Both the position numbers and the translations under genes were made by a program. 64,000 nt of DNA from Nostoc indistinguendum CM1-VF10. Lineage in GTDB: Bacteria; Cyanobacteriota; Cyanobacteriia; Cyanobacteriales; Nostocaceae. The number at the start of each line of letters is the position of its first letter. Positions within the stretch are counted from its first letter, which is position 1. The notes under the pieces are model-generated. The model worked only from the letters and a program-made list of their open reading frames with translations. It was not told the DNA's origin and ran no database searches. The stretch covers positions 1-64,000 of the forward strand of contig JAHHHS010000003.1 in assembly GCA_019359215.1 (NCBI GenBank), in the 5' to 3' direction. Positions 52,850 to 63,758 of this stretch are shown here, piece by piece.

Positions 52850-53725
52850 ATGACTTTATTGATCGCACATTTAGGACCTCCTGGCACTTATGCAGAACAA
52901 GCAGCTAATTTTTATGCCAACTGGCTAACCAAAAGTACGGGAGTTGAAGCTACGTTATCTCCCTATCCCACCATCTCCCAGTCACTGCACGCCGTTGCTG
53001 ATGATCAAGCCCACTTAGCTGTTGTGCCAGTGGAAAATTCTATTGAAGGGAGTGTTACCACAACACTGGATACACTGTGGCAGTTAGACAGTTTGCGAAT
53101 TCAGTTGGCTTTGGTATTACCCATTGCTCATATGTTAATTTCTTGCGCGTCTAGCTTAGATAAGATTAAAACTGTTTACTCTCACCCGCAAGCTTTGGCA
53201 CAATGCCAGGGATGGTTAGAGCAGTTTCTTCCGACTGTACAGATTATTCCCAGCAATTCTACAACTGAAGCACTACAGCGATTGGAAGAAGAAACAACAA
53301 TAGGAGCGATCGCTTCTAGTAGAGCCGCTCAACTATACAACCTGCCAATACTTGCTAACGGCATCAACGACTATCCAGAAAACTGCACTCGTTTTTGGGT
53401 AGTAAGTCAGGGTGAAACGAACGCTGGATATCAGGCATCACAAACAAATGCTAGCCACACATCGCTGGCTTTTAGTATGCCTACCAACACACCCGGAGCA
53501 TTGGTCAAACCTTTACAAATATTTGCTCAACTAGGAATTAATCTCAGCAGGATTGAATCTCGTCCGACGAAGCGATCGCTAGGCGAATACTTATTTTTTA
53601 TGGATTTAGAAGCGGATGCCAAGGAAACACAAATGCAATCTGCTTTAGCAGAATTAACTATCCACACAGAGATTTTAAAAATTCTTGGCGCTTACAATAT
53701 TTTGCCGATTACCGCTCTTACTTGA
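52850..53725 (+). CDS. pheA: Prephenate dehydratase
   Basis: Converts prephenate to phenylpyruvate in phenylalanine synthesis. Residues 1-190 are the catalytic domain: IAHLGPPGTYAEQAA, VPVENSIEGSVTTTLDTLW, and NCTRFWVVSQG with the catalytic Thr. An ACT regulatory domain follows (SHTSLAFSMPTNTPGALVKPLQIFAQLGINLSRIESRPTK with the ESRP motif). I chose the ATG at 52850 (291 residues); a TTG at 52829 would add seven. A monofunctional enzyme, no chorismate mutase domain. Confidence 0.94.
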   Translation: MTLLIAHLGPPGTYAEQAANFYANWLTKSTGVEATLSPYPTISQSLHAVADDQAHLAVVPVENSIEGSVTTTLDTLWQLDSLRIQLALVLPIAHMLISCASSLDKIKTVYSHPQALAQCQGWLEQFLPTVQIIPSNSTTEALQRLEEETTIGAIASSRAAQLYNLPILANGINDYPENCTRFWVVSQGETNAGYQASQTNASHTSLAFSMPTNTPGALVKPLQIFAQLGINLSRIESRPTKRSLGEYLFFMDLEADAKETQMQSALAELTIHTEILKILGAYNILPITALT

Positions 53726-54008
53726 GGAGTTAGGAGTTAAGAATTACGAGTTAACAAGCTTAGGCAATTTCCGTTAATAAATCTACGCCGCCGTTGGTTT
53801 TGGCTTTGCTCAAGCAACTAACGGATTGAGAGTTGAGTGTTCGCGTAGCGTCTCGCAGAGAAGTCGAAACTCGTAAACCTGAGTACATTCTTTATGAGAA
53901 ATTACCTTAGTTATCAGTTAGGAATTATTAGTTATCAGTTAGAGAATATAAATTATTTTTTGTTATTTCTTCCTAACTCCTAACTTCTCAGTTCTAACTC
54001 CTCATTCA

Positions 54009-54656
54009 TCACTTTTCATTAAATGTGTCTTTAAGAACAGCGCGAGCTGCCAAGTGATTACGAGTAGAGGTTAAAATTTCTGCTTCCCGCTCTAAACGAG
54101 TTGCAGTATCTTGCATTTCTAACAACAACTGCTGCTCTGCGGCAACACCGTAAAGATTACTGGCTACCCAATAAGATAACTCTGTTGGTAGGTCAGGCAA
54201 ATCTTCTGGTAGTTCGATATTTTGCTCGGTTAATTTACTCGATAGACGCACAACATCTCGCAGTAGTTGTTCTACCTCAGAAGACAAAGGTCGCAAATCT
54301 TTTGTAGGTGGTTGATCTTCAATCCACTCAACTAAGCCAACGCGGTATGGCTTTTCACGAACATACTCTAACACACGGAATCTTTGCTGCCCTAACGTCA
54401 ACATCTTGATCCGATCATCTGGCAATCGTTGATGATGAACGATTTCGGCACAGCAACCAGTGTTTGCAATTGTACCTTTGGCTGGATCGAACATCAAAAC
54501 ACCAAACCTGCGATCGCTCTCCAAAATCGTGTTCATCATGATTCGGTAGCGAAATTCAAAGATGTGCAAAGGCAATGGTCTAGTAGGAAACAGAACTAAT
54601 TCGGGTAACGGGAACAGAGGTAGTTCACGAACTGCAATTTTAGAAGATGATGTCAT
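54009..54656 (-). CDS. LON peptidase substrate-binding domain protein
   Basis: A 215-residue protein with the Lon N-terminal (PUA-like substrate-binding) domain: RELPLFPLPELVLFPTRPLPLHIFEFRYR, GTIANTGCCAEIV, RFRVLEYV. No AAA or protease domain follows, so it is the stand-alone form common in cyanobacteria and chloroplasts. Function unknown. It lies downstream of the str operon and its terminator. Confidence 0.9.
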   Translation of the reverse strand: MTSSSKIAVRELPLFPLPELVLFPTRPLPLHIFEFRYRIMMNTILESDRRFGVLMFDPAKGTIANTGCCAEIVHHQRLPDDRIKMLTLGQQRFRVLEYVREKPYRVGLVEWIEDQPPTKDLRPLSSEVEQLLRDVVRLSSKLTEQNIELPEDLPDLPTELSYWVASNLYGVAAEQQLLLEMQDTATRLEREAEILTSTRNHLAARAVLKDTFNEK

Positions 54657-54752
54657 TGTTACCTTGGTATAAACTTAATCTTTAAAATTTCTTTTTCTCT
54701 GCTTTGCCCGTACTTTGTCTACATTCTATCATTTGTTTCTTAGCTAAATAAA

Positions 54753-54779
54753 AGCCCTGAGATATATTTCTTCAGGGCT
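54753..54779 (-). terminator. Terminator of the str operon
   Basis: AGCCCTGA (54753-54760) and TCAGGGCT (54772-54779) form an 8-bp stem with an 11-nt loop. On the minus strand it is followed by TTTTATTT. It lies about 70 bp past rpsJ. Confidence 0.8.
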
Positions 54780-54847
54780 ACGTAAAAATTCATACTAATG
54801 TCATTTGTCTTTTGTCTGAGTACTAATGACTAATGACTAATAACTAA

Positions 54848-55165
54848 TTAAAGTTTAACTTCGATATCCACACCCGATGGTAGGTCCAATTTCATCAGGG
54901 CATCAATAGTCTTAGAAGAAGGCTGATAAATGTCAATAATCCGGCGATGAGTACGAGTTTCAAAATGTTCCCGTGAATCTTTATCTACGTGAGGCGATCG
55001 CAGTACACAATAGATCCGGCGTTTTGTTGGTAAAGGAATTGGGCCTACGGCTGTAGCATTGGTGCGGTTAGCTGTGTCTACAATCTTCTCGCAAGATGTG
55101 TCTAATAAGCGTCGGTCAAAAGCCTGTAAGCGAATTCTAATTTTTTGCTGCTGTAGAGTTGCCAT
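54848..55165 (-). CDS. rpsJ: 30S ribosomal protein S10
   Basis: The 105-residue S10 of the small-subunit head, also the transcription factor NusE. Characteristic [50 protein letters not shown] and [16 protein letters not shown]. Last gene of the str-type operon, as in other cyanobacteria, where S10 is attached to tuf instead of the S10 operon. Confidence 0.98.
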   Translation of the reverse strand: MATLQQQKIRIRLQAFDRRLLDTSCEKIVDTANRTNATAVGPIPLPTKRRIYCVLRSPHVDKDSREHFETRTHRRIIDIYQPSSKTIDALMKLDLPSGVDIEVKL

Positions 55166-55288
55166 CTTTAATTGTCCAGGTTCTGCGTAATTAAGGGAGT
55201 ATTTACAGGTTAAAGGTTACAGGGTAAAGGTTACAGAAAACTATTACTTGTCCCCTGTAACCTATTACCTTATTTATAGAGGGAAGAG

Positions 55289-55326
55289 AAAGGAGCAGAG
55301 AGGCATTATACCATCTCTGCTCCTTT
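55289..55326 (-). terminator. Hairpin between tuf and rpsJ
   Basis: AAAGGAGCAGAGA (55289-55301) and TCTCTGCTCCTTT (55314-55326), a perfect 13-bp stem. It may partly terminate or stabilise transcription after tuf, or set the level of rpsJ. The T-run is weak. Confidence 0.6.
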
Positions 55327-55344
55327 GTTATGAGCGAAAAGGTG

Positions 55345-56574
55345 CTACTTGATAATTTTGGAGACGACACCAGCACCGATGGTGCGGCCACCTTCGCGGA
55401 TAGCGAAGCGCATTCCTTGTTCAATAGCGATCGCGTTGATCAATTCTACTGTCATCTTGATGCGATCGCCTGGCATCACCATTTCTACTTCTTTGCCTTC
55501 ATCGGAGGTGTAGGCTTTGATGGTACCAGTTACATCAGTTGTTCGCACGTAGAACTGGGGACGGTAGCCAGCGAAAAATGGAGTCTTACGACCACCTTCT
55601 TTTTCTGTTAAGACATAGACCTCACCTTCAAATTCATTGTGAGGTTTAATCGAACCAGGTTTAGCGATGACCATACCCCGTTCAATATCAGCCTTCTGGA
55701 TACCCCGCAGTAGTACGCCAGCGTTATCTCCAGCCATACCTTGGTCGAGACTCTTCTTGAACATCTCAATACCAGTTACGGTAGTAGCGCGAGTATCTCT
55801 AATACCCACTAGTTCAACGTTATCACCAACTTTGACTACACCGCGCTCAATCCGACCGGTGGCGACAGTACCACGACCTGTAATTGAGAAAACGTCTTCT
55901 ACAGCCATCAGGAAAGGTTTATCAACATCCCGCTCAGGAGTGGGGATGTAAGAATCTACAGCATCCATCAATTCGTAGATTTTGTCTACCCACGGATTTT
56001 CACCGCGTTGGGTCTTAGGATTCTTGGTCATTGCTTCCAGAGCTTGCAGACCAGAGCCTTTGATAATGGGGATATCATCGCCAGGGAAATCGTAGCTGGA
56101 AAGCAGTTCTCTAAGTTCTAGTTCTACTAGTTCCAAGAGTTCTGGGTCATCCATCAAGTCTTCTTTGTTCAAGAAGACAACCAGACTGGGAACGCCTACC
56201 TGTTTTGCCAACAGGATGTGTTCACGGGTTTGGGGCATGGGGCCATCGGTAGCAGCAACTACGAGGATACCTCCGTCCATCTGGGCAGCACCGGTGATCA
56301 TGTTCTTCACATAGTCAGCGTGTCCTGGACAGTCTACGTGAGCATAGTGCCGATTTGCAGTTTCATACTCTACGTGAGCGGTATTGATGGTAATACCCCG
56401 TGCTTTTTCTTCTGGGGCATTATCAATTTGGTCGTAGCCCTTAGCTACAGCCTGACCCATAGCTGCCAAGGTCATGGTGATGGCTGCTGTCAAGGTAGTT
56501 TTACCGTGGTCAACGTGGCCAACTGTACCGATATTAATGTGGGGTTTATTCCTTTCAAACTTTGCGCGTGCCAT
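55345..56574 (-). CDS. tuf: Elongation factor Tu
   Basis: The GTPase that delivers aminoacyl-tRNA to the ribosome. The 409-residue protein has the G1 motif [10 protein letters not shown], switch region [36 protein letters not shown], and the two beta-barrel domains. It lies 23 bp after fusA. Upstream ribosome-binding region AAGGAAATG is at the fusA end. Standard cyanobacterial length. Confidence 0.99.
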   Translation of the reverse strand: MARAKFERNKPHINIGTVGHVDHGKTTLTAAITMTLAAMGQAVAKGYDQIDNAPEEKARGITINTAHVEYETANRHYAHVDCPGHADYVKNMITGAAQMDGGILVVAATDGPMPQTREHILLAKQVGVPSLVVFLNKEDLMDDPELLELVELELRELLSSYDFPGDDIPIIKGSGLQALEAMTKNPKTQRGENPWVDKIYELMDAVDSYIPTPERDVDKPFLMAVEDVFSITGRGTVATGRIERGVVKVGDNVELVGIRDTRATTVTGIEMFKKSLDQGMAGDNAGVLLRGIQKADIERGMVIAKPGSIKPHNEFEGEVYVLTEKEGGRKTPFFAGYRPQFYVRTTDVTGTIKAYTSDEGKEVEMVMPGDRIKMTVELINAIAIEQGMRFAIREGGRTIGAGVVSKIIK

Positions 56575-56597
56575 GAATGCTCATTTCCTTATTTTAA

Positions 56598-58676
56598 CTA
56601 AGCGTTCCCTTTGCTTTTTGCAATGATAGTTTCAGCTACGCTGCGAGGCACCTCTTCGTAGTGGCTGAACTCCATCGTGAAGGTACCCCGACCTTGCGTT
56701 TTTGACCGGATATCAGTGGCGTAGCCAAACATGCTTGCCAGTGGAACTTTGGATGTTACCTTAGCGAGTCCCTTTTCGGTGCTTTGGCTTTCAATCTGCC
56801 CTCGGCGGGTGTTGAGGTCACCAATGACGTTCCCCATATAGTCTTCAGGAACTTCAACTTCAACTTTCATCATAGGCTCTAAGATGACAGGTGAAGCTTT
56901 CAGCACAGCCTCTTTCATCGCCATTGAGCCAGCGATTTTGAAAGCCATTTCTGAAGAGTCTACATCGTGGTATGACCCATCAATTAGCGTCGCTTTAACG
57001 TCAATCAATGGATATCCAGCTAGAACACCGGATTCGCAGCTTTCTTTCATTCCTTGTTCTGCGGGGCCAACGTACTCTTTAGGTACTGTACCGCCAGCAA
57101 TTTTGGAAACGAATTCAAAGCCAGTACCGGGTTCTCCAGGCTCCAAATTGATCACAACGTGACCGTATTGACCTTTACCACCACTTTGGCGGATGAATTT
57201 GCCCTCAACTTTGTTCACAGCTTTCCGAATTGTTTCTCGGTAAGCTACTTGTGGGGCACCTACATTCGCTTCCACCTTGAATTCTCGTAACATCCGGTCT
57301 ACTAGAATTTCTAGGTGTAGCTCTCCCATTCCCGCGATCACGGTCTGGTTTGTTTCCGGATCGACCCGGACACGGAAGGTCGGGTCTTCTTCTGAGAGAG
57401 ATTGCAGAGCTTTGGACAGTTTGTCCATGTCGTTCTTGGTTTTGGGTTCAACCGCCACCGAGATCACAGGCTCAGGAATGAATAGGGATTCCAGAATTAC
57501 TGGCGATCCATCATCACAGAGGGTATCACCTGTCAAGGTGTCTTTCAATCCTAGAGCTGCTCCTAAATCACCTGCTCGCAGTTCATCGACATCTTGCCGA
57601 TCGTCTGCCTTCATTAGAACTAAGCGGGAAATCCGTTCTTTTTTATTCTTACTAGCGTTGAGAACGTAGCTGCCCTTTTTCAGGACACCAGAATAAACGC
57701 GAACAAATGTCAGGCGACCGTAAGGGTCAGCCATAATCTTGAATGCCAGAGCTGCTAGGGGTTCGTTGTCATCAGCCCGCCGCTCAACAGTATCGCCATT
57801 GGGCAGTAAGCCTTGAATTGGCGGTACTTCACTTGGCGCTGGCAGGTAATCTACAACGGCATCCAGCATCAACTGCACGCCTTTGTTTTTGAATGCTGAA
57901 CCACAAAGTACTGGTACAATCGTTCCCGCAATTGTGCCTTTACGCAAGGCAGTCCGAACTTCCTCTTCTGTCAGTTCTTCGCCCTCGAAGTACTTAGTCA
58001 TCAGAGCATCATCGGTTTCTGCTGCGGCTTCTATGAGCTTGGTGCGGAATTCTTCTACCTGCGCTTGCAATTCTTCCGGGATATCGGTTTCCTGGATATC
58101 AGTACCTTGGTCATTGGCGTAAATATACGCACGTTGTCCTACTAGGTCAACGATACCTCGGAAGTCGTTTTCACTACCAATTGGTAGTTGAATAGCGATC
58201 GCATTGGCCCGCAGGCGATCGCGGATTTGATCGTGAACTTTATAAAAGTTCGCTCCGGTGCGATCCATCTTGTTGATAAAGGCTATCCGAGGAACTTTGT
58301 AGCGTTCTGCTTGCCGCCACACTGTCTCAGACTGCGGTTGCACGCCGCCCACAGAACAAAATACTGCGATTACACCATCCAACACGCGCATGGAACGCTC
58401 AACTTCAATTGTGAAGTCTACGTGACCCGGAGTATCGATAATGTTTATTTGATGATCTTTCCAACTGGTACTGATAGCAGCAGCAGTGATGGTAATTCCC
58501 CGCTCCCGCTCCTGCTCCATCCAGTCTGTGACGGCAGTTCCTTCATGAACTTCGCCAATTTTATGAATTATCCCAGAGTAAAATAATATTCTCTCTGTTG
58601 TTGTTGTTTTGCCCGCATCTATATGCGCCGCAATACCAATGTTGCGTACTTTCTCTAGCGGGATCGTGCGTGCCAC
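56598..58676 (-). CDS. fusA: Elongation factor G
   Basis: The translocase GTPase of translation. The 692-residue protein has [54 protein letters not shown] and [10 protein letters not shown]. Domain IV and V features follow ([60 protein letters not shown]). Third gene of the str operon; it could be a drug or light-stress target (oxidation of EF-G Cys in cyanobacteria is known), but this is family knowledge. Confidence 0.99.
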   Translation of the reverse strand: MARTIPLEKVRNIGIAAHIDAGKTTTTERILFYSGIIHKIGEVHEGTAVTDWMEQERERGITITAAAISTSWKDHQINIIDTPGHVDFTIEVERSMRVLDGVIAVFCSVGGVQPQSETVWRQAERYKVPRIAFINKMDRTGANFYKVHDQIRDRLRANAIAIQLPIGSENDFRGIVDLVGQRAYIYANDQGTDIQETDIPEELQAQVEEFRTKLIEAAAETDDALMTKYFEGEELTEEEVRTALRKGTIAGTIVPVLCGSAFKNKGVQLMLDAVVDYLPAPSEVPPIQGLLPNGDTVERRADDNEPLAALAFKIMADPYGRLTFVRVYSGVLKKGSYVLNASKNKKERISRLVLMKADDRQDVDELRAGDLGAALGLKDTLTGDTLCDDGSPVILESLFIPEPVISVAVEPKTKNDMDKLSKALQSLSEEDPTFRVRVDPETNQTVIAGMGELHLEILVDRMLREFKVEANVGAPQVAYRETIRKAVNKVEGKFIRQSGGKGQYGHVVINLEPGEPGTGFEFVSKIAGGTVPKEYVGPAEQGMKESCESGVLAGYPLIDVKATLIDGSYHDVDSSEMAFKIAGSMAMKEAVLKASPVILEPMMKVEVEVPEDYMGNVIGDLNTRRGQIESQSTEKGLAKVTSKVPLASMFGYATDIRSKTQGRGTFTMEFSHYEEVPRSVAETIIAKSKGNA

Positions 58677-58815
58677 AGCTACCTCCTATAGTTTTTGCCT
58701 CATGATATCTTGTATATTACTCTTTGTTAAGATTCTATACTTTTAGGGAAAACCGTCTTCTTTTTGTAAATCATACGATATACCGCTTCTGGAAGGCGAT
58801 ATATCGCTTTTCTAC

Positions 58816-59286
58816 TTAGTAACGATAGTGTGCGAATGCTTTGTTAGCTTCCGCCATCCGGTGCGTTTCTTCACGTTTCCGAATAGCATTGCCTGTTTCG
58901 TTGGCAGCATCCATTAATTCATTTGCCAGTTTGCTTGCCATTGTCCGGCCTGGTCTGGAGCGGGAATATTGCACTAACCAACGCAGTGCTAGGGTAGTAC
59001 CCCGTTCTGTACGCACTTCCATTGGTACTTGGTAGGTTGCTCCGCCTACTCGCCGAGCTTTTACTTCTACTAAAGGCGTGGCATTTCGCACTGCTCTTTC
59101 AAAGGTTTCTAAGGCACCAGCACCAGTGCGTTCTTCGATAGTTTTTAATGCATCATAAACAATCCGTGCGGCAAGTGATTTCTTACCATGACGCATGATC
59201 CGCCTGATAATCATGCTCACAAGGCGACTGTTATATACAGAGTCAGACGGAACTGGGCGCCTTTGAATAACACCACGACGAGACAT
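58816..59286 (-). CDS. rpsG: 30S ribosomal protein S7
   Basis: The 156-residue S7 nucleates the 3' domain of 16S rRNA. Starts [62 protein letters not shown] and AFAHYRY at the end are standard. Second gene of the str operon, 573 bp after rpsL and 139 bp before fusA. Confidence 0.98.
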   Translation of the reverse strand: MSRRGVIQRRPVPSDSVYNSRLVSMIIRRIMRHGKKSLAARIVYDALKTIEERTGAGALETFERAVRNATPLVEVKARRVGGATYQVPMEVRTERGTTLALRWLVQYSRSRPGRTMASKLANELMDAANETGNAIRKREETHRMAEANKAFAHYRY

Positions 59287-59859
59287 ACTTCACCTTTAAT
59301 TCGGAATTGGCAACGAAATTATATGCTATCAGACACCGGAAAGTAAAAGCTGTGGAACCCAACCCTCAGGCTTTTTCAATTTTGTTTTTGACTGTTGCAG
59401 CGAGGCTGACTTATTTGACTGCCAGTTTTGGATTAGAGTTTTTGGTAGATGTTCCGACCACAAGGATTGGAAAAAATCAAAAGTCTGTAAGCCTCGTCCC
59501 CTTGTGGGTTCGACCAATCCAAAATTGCAAATCGCTCGACTGAGCGTAGTCGTTCGCGCAGCGTTCCGCAGGAAAGTCTAAAATCTAAAATTCATTGACT
59601 TGCTATCTGCAACTAAATACTTAAGGGGATAATATTCTAAACCTCAATGTCCAGATTAGAATTCTGCTGTGGGTTACAGCCTTCTCCTCAGAACTTCTAC
59701 ACTTGCTCGCTTAGTGTAGGTGTAGCTTGCTTGATTTTTTTAAACAGACTTGAGCAGTTTTGATCACTGCTCTTAGAACACAGACCCTGATAGCTTTTTG
59801 TCCTTGGGCACTTCTCAGGTAGACGATTAATCGTGTTGGGTTCGATTAATCGTCTAATC
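59287..59859. other. Unusually long rpsL-rpsG spacer (573 bp)
   Basis: Non-coding sequence with hairpins (59697-59719, 59752-59772, and 59820-59856). It also holds an interspersed repeat CGCTCGACTGAGCGTAGTCGTTCGCGCAGCG at about 59532-59562. An independent promoter for rpsG may lie here. The plus-strand frame 59307-59543 shows no protein features. Confidence 0.5.
59820..59856. terminator. Perfect 14-bp hairpin just after rpsL
   Basis: TAGACGATTAATCG (59820-59833), loop, CGATTAATCGTCTA (59843-59856), beginning 3 nt after the rpsL stop. No T-run, so it may be an attenuator or RNA-processing or stability element. Confidence 0.55.
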
Positions 59860-60243
59860 CTATTTTTTCGCTTCTTTAGGACGCTTGGTTCCATATTTGG
59901 AACGTCCTTGTTTGCGGTCTTTGACTCCGGCTGTATCTAGGGTGCCACGGATAATGTGGTATCTCACACCTGGTAGATCCTTTACCCGACCGCCACGAAT
60001 CATTACAACTGAGTGCTCTTGTAAGTTGTGACCAATACCTGGAATATAAGCTGTGACTTCAAATCCAGAGGTAAGTCTGACTCTTGCTACTTTACGTAGA
60101 GCTGAGTTAGGCTTTTTTGGTGTAGTCGTGTATACTCTGGTACAAACTCCCCGACGTTGGGGGCATTGTTTCAGAGCCGGGGACTTGGTTTTCTGACGCG
60201 CTTGTTCGCGCTCGTTACGTATTAGCTGCTGTATTGTTGGCAT
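59860..60243 (-). CDS. rpsL: 30S ribosomal protein S12
   Basis: The 127-residue S12 of the decoding centre. [58 protein letters not shown] (the Lys43-type streptomycin region TPKKPNSA is wild type) and [31 protein letters not shown]. First gene of the str operon. The Lys that confers streptomycin resistance when altered is present as Lys, consistent with sensitivity. Confidence 0.98.
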   Translation of the reverse strand: MPTIQQLIRNEREQARQKTKSPALKQCPQRRGVCTRVYTTTPKKPNSALRKVARVRLTSGFEVTAYIPGIGHNLQEHSVVMIRGGRVKDLPGVRYHIIRGTLDTAGVKDRKQGRSKYGTKRPKEAKK

Positions 60244-60407
60244 GAGTTACAGCGCGTAAAGCTGCTTATATGTCTAAGTTTTAACAAATCCTAATTATAT
60301 CTTTTTTTATGGTTTTATGTCAATTGTTATTTTTCCCTAATCATTGGTCATTTTTCTTTTATTATTTATCGGCAATTTATCGGCAAACGATCGCTAATTA
60401 AGCACTA

Positions 60408-60734
60408 TTAACTAGTTGTGGAGAATGAATTACCACAGCCACAGCTTGTGATCGCTTGTGGGTTGTCGAACCGAAAACCACCACCCATTAAGTCTTCTGA
60501 ATAATCCACCCTCAAACCGTTGAGGTAATTTAAGCTGTCAACATCTATAACTACTTTAATTTCATCCAAGTCGAAAACTTGGTCGCCAATTTTTATTGCT
60601 TCATCGAAGGACATATCATAAAATAACCCGGAACAACCACCTGGTTTGACTGCCAATCGAAACAAGACATTTGGCTGCTGCTTGGACTTTATTCGCCCAA
60701 TTTCACTTGCGGCTGCTTGACTCAGATGAATCAT
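60408..60734 (-). CDS. HesB/IscA-family iron-sulphur carrier (SufA/ErpA-like)
   Basis: A 108-residue A-type carrier that accepts and donates Fe-S clusters. The three conserved cysteines are present: GGCSGLFY (Cys near residue 38) and CGCGNSF at the end. RFDNPQA precedes them. I chose ATG 60734; a TTG at 60752 would add six residues. Adjacent to the str operon and upstream of it on the same strand, but no functional link is implied. Confidence 0.92.
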   Translation of the reverse strand: MIHLSQAAASEIGRIKSKQQPNVLFRLAVKPGGCSGLFYDMSFDEAIKIGDQVFDLDEIKVVIDVDSLNYLNGLRVDYSEDLMGGGFRFDNPQAITSCGCGNSFSTTS

Positions 60735-60963
60735 GGAACTCGTTTTTTGCAATTAAATACCCCATCTTCATTTTACATACGGATGGGTTAACTCTAGCTT
60801 CTCAAATATTCCAGATTATCCAAGCCATGAGCGCGATCGCTATTACTACATTTATAGCACAATGTGCTTCAGTCCCCACCTATTTAAGGTAGGGACTTCT
60901 GGGGTGCGGTGTTCACCAAAGACGGTTTGCACAAATAATGTATTAAGTTTTTAAATTAGAGCT

Positions 60964-61383
60964 TTAATCCTTAGTACGGGCATAGTCATCTTGGTACCGG
61001 ATAATGTCATCCTCTCCCAAGTATTCGCCATTTTGCACTTCAATTAACACCAAGGGGATCACACCAGGGTTCTCTAAACGATGAGATGTACATTGGGGTA
61101 CATAGGTTGATTCGTTATTGCTCAGTAGTACTTCTTTCTCGCCACAAGTTACCCTAGCTGTACCAGATACGACAATCCAATGTTCACTGCGGTGGTGGTG
61201 CATTTGTAAACTGAGGCGATGTCCGGGCTTAACTTCGATGCGCTTGATTTTGTATCCGCGCCCTTCTTCTAAAACTGTAAAAGCACCCCAAGGACGTAAT
61301 TCAGTTGCAGCAACGCCTCTAGAAGTGATGCTTGGGGGTATGTGTAGAGTTTCAGTCTGTGTAGTTTCTTGATATCGAGCCAT
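60964..61383 (-). CDS. Cupin domain protein, mannose-6-phosphate isomerase type II-like
   Basis: A 139-residue single cupin matching the C-terminal domain of mannose-1-phosphate guanylyltransferase/phosphomannose isomerase (ManC type): RPWGAFTVLEEG, YKIKRIEVKPGHRLSLQMHHHRSEHWIVVSGTA with the metal-binding His-x-His...Glu, and SHRLENPG. It lacks the nucleotidyltransferase domain. I chose ATG 61383, preceded by GAGG; an ATG at 61404 is also in frame. Role in sugar metabolism likely, the substrate unproven. Confidence 0.88.
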   Translation of the reverse strand: MARYQETTQTETLHIPPSITSRGVAATELRPWGAFTVLEEGRGYKIKRIEVKPGHRLSLQMHHHRSEHWIVVSGTARVTCGEKEVLLSNNESTYVPQCTSHRLENPGVIPLVLIEVQNGEYLGEDDIIRYQDDYARTKD

Positions 61384-61700
61384 CGTTACCTCATTTGGAG
61401 ACATAACAAACCGTTAATACTCTTAAACTATTGATCAAAAATCTGGCGCTATCTTGCAACGTTAGAAATCAGCAATTTTGTCGCACCTTGATAAACATAG
61501 CAAAATCAAATGCGACGGTGTAAATCATCACTACTAAAACTCTTGATCTACACTAAGTCTTTATCAAGCAAAATGACAGCTTATTCTAAGCTTTAAAAAA
61601 GATGGGGCATTGGGAATTGCTGATTAAGAGACTTTTCCATTTCCCTATACTTCGGCTGCGCTCAGTACAAGTTCCCCATTCCTTACTTCCTACTACCTGA

Positions 61701-63758
61701 TTATCGTGGTTTCAGGAAAATACCAATTCCATTATGAACACGAGCAGCGGTATTAGGCGATCGGTCGAGTAGCTGTCCTCCTAAATAAAGGCTAGTAGAA
61801 CTACCACCGTCTAAATTTAGGGCATCTACACAGCCCATCTGTTGCATCAATTGGGCGTGTTCTGCCAAATTAGGCCCATAACCGCCTGCACGATTATGCA
61901 CAGCAGTAATCATCAATGTGCCTGTTGCTGTTGTGCAAATACCGCTACGAATAGCCTTTTCGGCAATAAAGGCATTGCTGAATTTTTCGCCTTTGGCATC
62001 AAGGACAATTTGACGATTTTGGATTAATAGTGGGCCAGCTCCAATAATGTGCGGATAACGACTAAAATCGGTGGGAGCAGTGGCGCTAGAAATGCTTACT
62101 GCGGTTCCGATAGGTAGCTGTGATGCCGCACTAGCAGCGTTGGCGCGTAAAGTTAATAGGTAGCCATCCTGGGGAATAAAAACCGCCGTTTCACCAACTT
62201 TACCTCCTGGTAACTGTTGAGTAACTTGGTCTTTCTGTATTACTAAAATAATTTCGTTATCCGTCAAAGGCGTATAAGTTGCTCCCCAAGCTGAGGTGTA
62301 ACGAGCAATCCCACTCTGGACATAGCCGCTATTGAAGAACAGAATTGGTAGGCGCTGCCCATTTGCCGTAATTAAAGTTTCTTCCAAAGTGAGACGACCG
62401 AAGTAAAATTGACCTGAATCATTCCAAGCGATCGCACCTCGATTAAGAATAGGGCCTGATAACCACTGACCATCCCGACGAATTGCACCCAAGGGCAATT
62501 TGTTATTGCGGTTAAAATAACCACCGTTAATTCCACCTACTGCTAAGTAACGTTGTGCTGTTTGAATTAAGGGAGCAATACCCGCAAGCCCATCAGGACT
62601 AGCCCACATGGGTTTCAACGTTAACCCAAATTTGCGGGGATTAACTTCTAACCAGACCACCGGAAAGCGTTCTGTGCCTAAGTTGACATAATTCTGTCGC
62701 CAACGCAATCCTGGGGCCCAAGTAATATCTCGTTCTTCTAGAGGATCGGGTCGAATATCGATAATCAGGCGATTGGGGTTAGCTACACTACTAACTTGAG
62801 GCGATAGGCCGAAGGGAACGCTCAGACTAATAATGGTTCGGTTTTTCACCACCTGCACTTGTTGAATTAGTGGTTCAGGGGTTGGGGCTGGTGCTGGTTC
62901 TGTTGGTGTAACTGGTGATAGTTGTTTGAGCAGGTTTGGCAGCAATGTTGGTGGTGGTGCTGGTGGCTGGGGGGTATAGCGTTCTATCAAAACGGGATCG
63001 GCTATTCCATCCAGGGTAATTGTCCACTCTCGATTTGGCGGTGCAGTGGGTTTGGGAATTGGCGTGTCTAGATCAGAAGATGGAGTTTGAATTTTTTTAA
63101 TAGCTGACCCTTGTGCAACTTGCCAGGGAGTTGGACGATCTAAATCGACAAGAATCTGAGCGTGTCGAAAAGGAGCACTCGCATATAGAGGTTCCTGGCT
63201 CTGAACAATATTTGTGACTTGAGTTTTTGGGGTAGCAATCACTAAAATGTTGCCATTGGTTCGGATTTCCCATCCAGATGTTTGAGCAAAATTGCTAATA
63301 TCCAGATAGCGATATGCTCCTAGTAGCCTGGTGGTTAAAACCAGTGGCTTTGTCACCGATGAAAACCACTGTATTGGTTGCCTGGCTGAGTTACTACTAT
63401 TTAAGAAATTTACTCCAATTAATTGCCTAAATACGCCATCACTGAGATAAGTTGTCATCTGACCACCTTTTCCAGGTCGCTGCAACCAAGTTCCTGGTAA
63501 AGTACGACCATTGAGAGAAATTTGATTACCAGAGGACACTGCGCCTGTTAAAGGAGGCGCAGGTGACTGGGAGATTAGCCTTGGTATTGATTGGGCGTTT
63601 TTTGGAGACTCCTGGGCGTTGGTAGCACAGGTAGTGCTTAAGCACAGTAATGTTAAAAGTATTGGTGAGACAGTAGCCCGGAAAAATCTGCGATCGCCCT
63701 TGGCGTTGGCAGAGCCATTGCCAATCCCTGATTGGCAAGAATTCGGTATTTTTACCAT
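61701..63758 (-). CDS. Exported phosphodiester glycosidase-family protein with AMIN-like region
   Basis: A 685-residue exported protein. A long N-terminus with a hydrophobic stretch (about residues 28-44) and NAQE cleavage site suggests secretion. The first 300 residues have AMIN/copper-amine-oxidase-like short strands and Pro-rich linkers (PAPPPTLLPN, TPTEPAPAPTPEP). The C-terminal 290 residues match the NAGPA/phosphodiester glycosidase fold (VGGINGGYFNRNNKLPLGAIRRDGQWLSGPILNRGA, GPNLAEHAQLMQQMGCVDALNLDGGSSTSLYLGG). A role in cell wall or extracellular polymer processing is likely but not shown. Confidence 0.85.
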   Translation of the reverse strand: MVKIPNSCQSGIGNGSANAKGDRRFFRATVSPILLTLLCLSTTCATNAQESPKNAQSIPRLISQSPAPPLTGAVSSGNQISLNGRTLPGTWLQRPGKGGQMTTYLSDGVFRQLIGVNFLNSSNSARQPIQWFSSVTKPLVLTTRLLGAYRYLDISNFAQTSGWEIRTNGNILVIATPKTQVTNIVQSQEPLYASAPFRHAQILVDLDRPTPWQVAQGSAIKKIQTPSSDLDTPIPKPTAPPNREWTITLDGIADPVLIERYTPQPPAPPPTLLPNLLKQLSPVTPTEPAPAPTPEPLIQQVQVVKNRTIISLSVPFGLSPQVSSVANPNRLIIDIRPDPLEERDITWAPGLRWRQNYVNLGTERFPVVWLEVNPRKFGLTLKPMWASPDGLAGIAPLIQTAQRYLAVGGINGGYFNRNNKLPLGAIRRDGQWLSGPILNRGAIAWNDSGQFYFGRLTLEETLITANGQRLPILFFNSGYVQSGIARYTSAWGATYTPLTDNEIILVIQKDQVTQQLPGGKVGETAVFIPQDGYLLTLRANAASAASQLPIGTAVSISSATAPTDFSRYPHIIGAGPLLIQNRQIVLDAKGEKFSNAFIAEKAIRSGICTTATGTLMITAVHNRAGGYGPNLAEHAQLMQQMGCVDALNLDGGSSTSLYLGGQLLDRSPNTAARVHNGIGIFLKPR

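Noticed and set aside
55302..55313. TATAAT box in the loop of the tuf-rpsJ hairpin (minus strand)
   Set aside because: No matching -35 element at 17 bp, so it is not called as an rpsJ promoter.
59307..59543. 78-codon plus-strand frame inside the rpsL-rpsG spacer
   Set aside because: It is antisense to the operon and contains parts of interspersed repeats.
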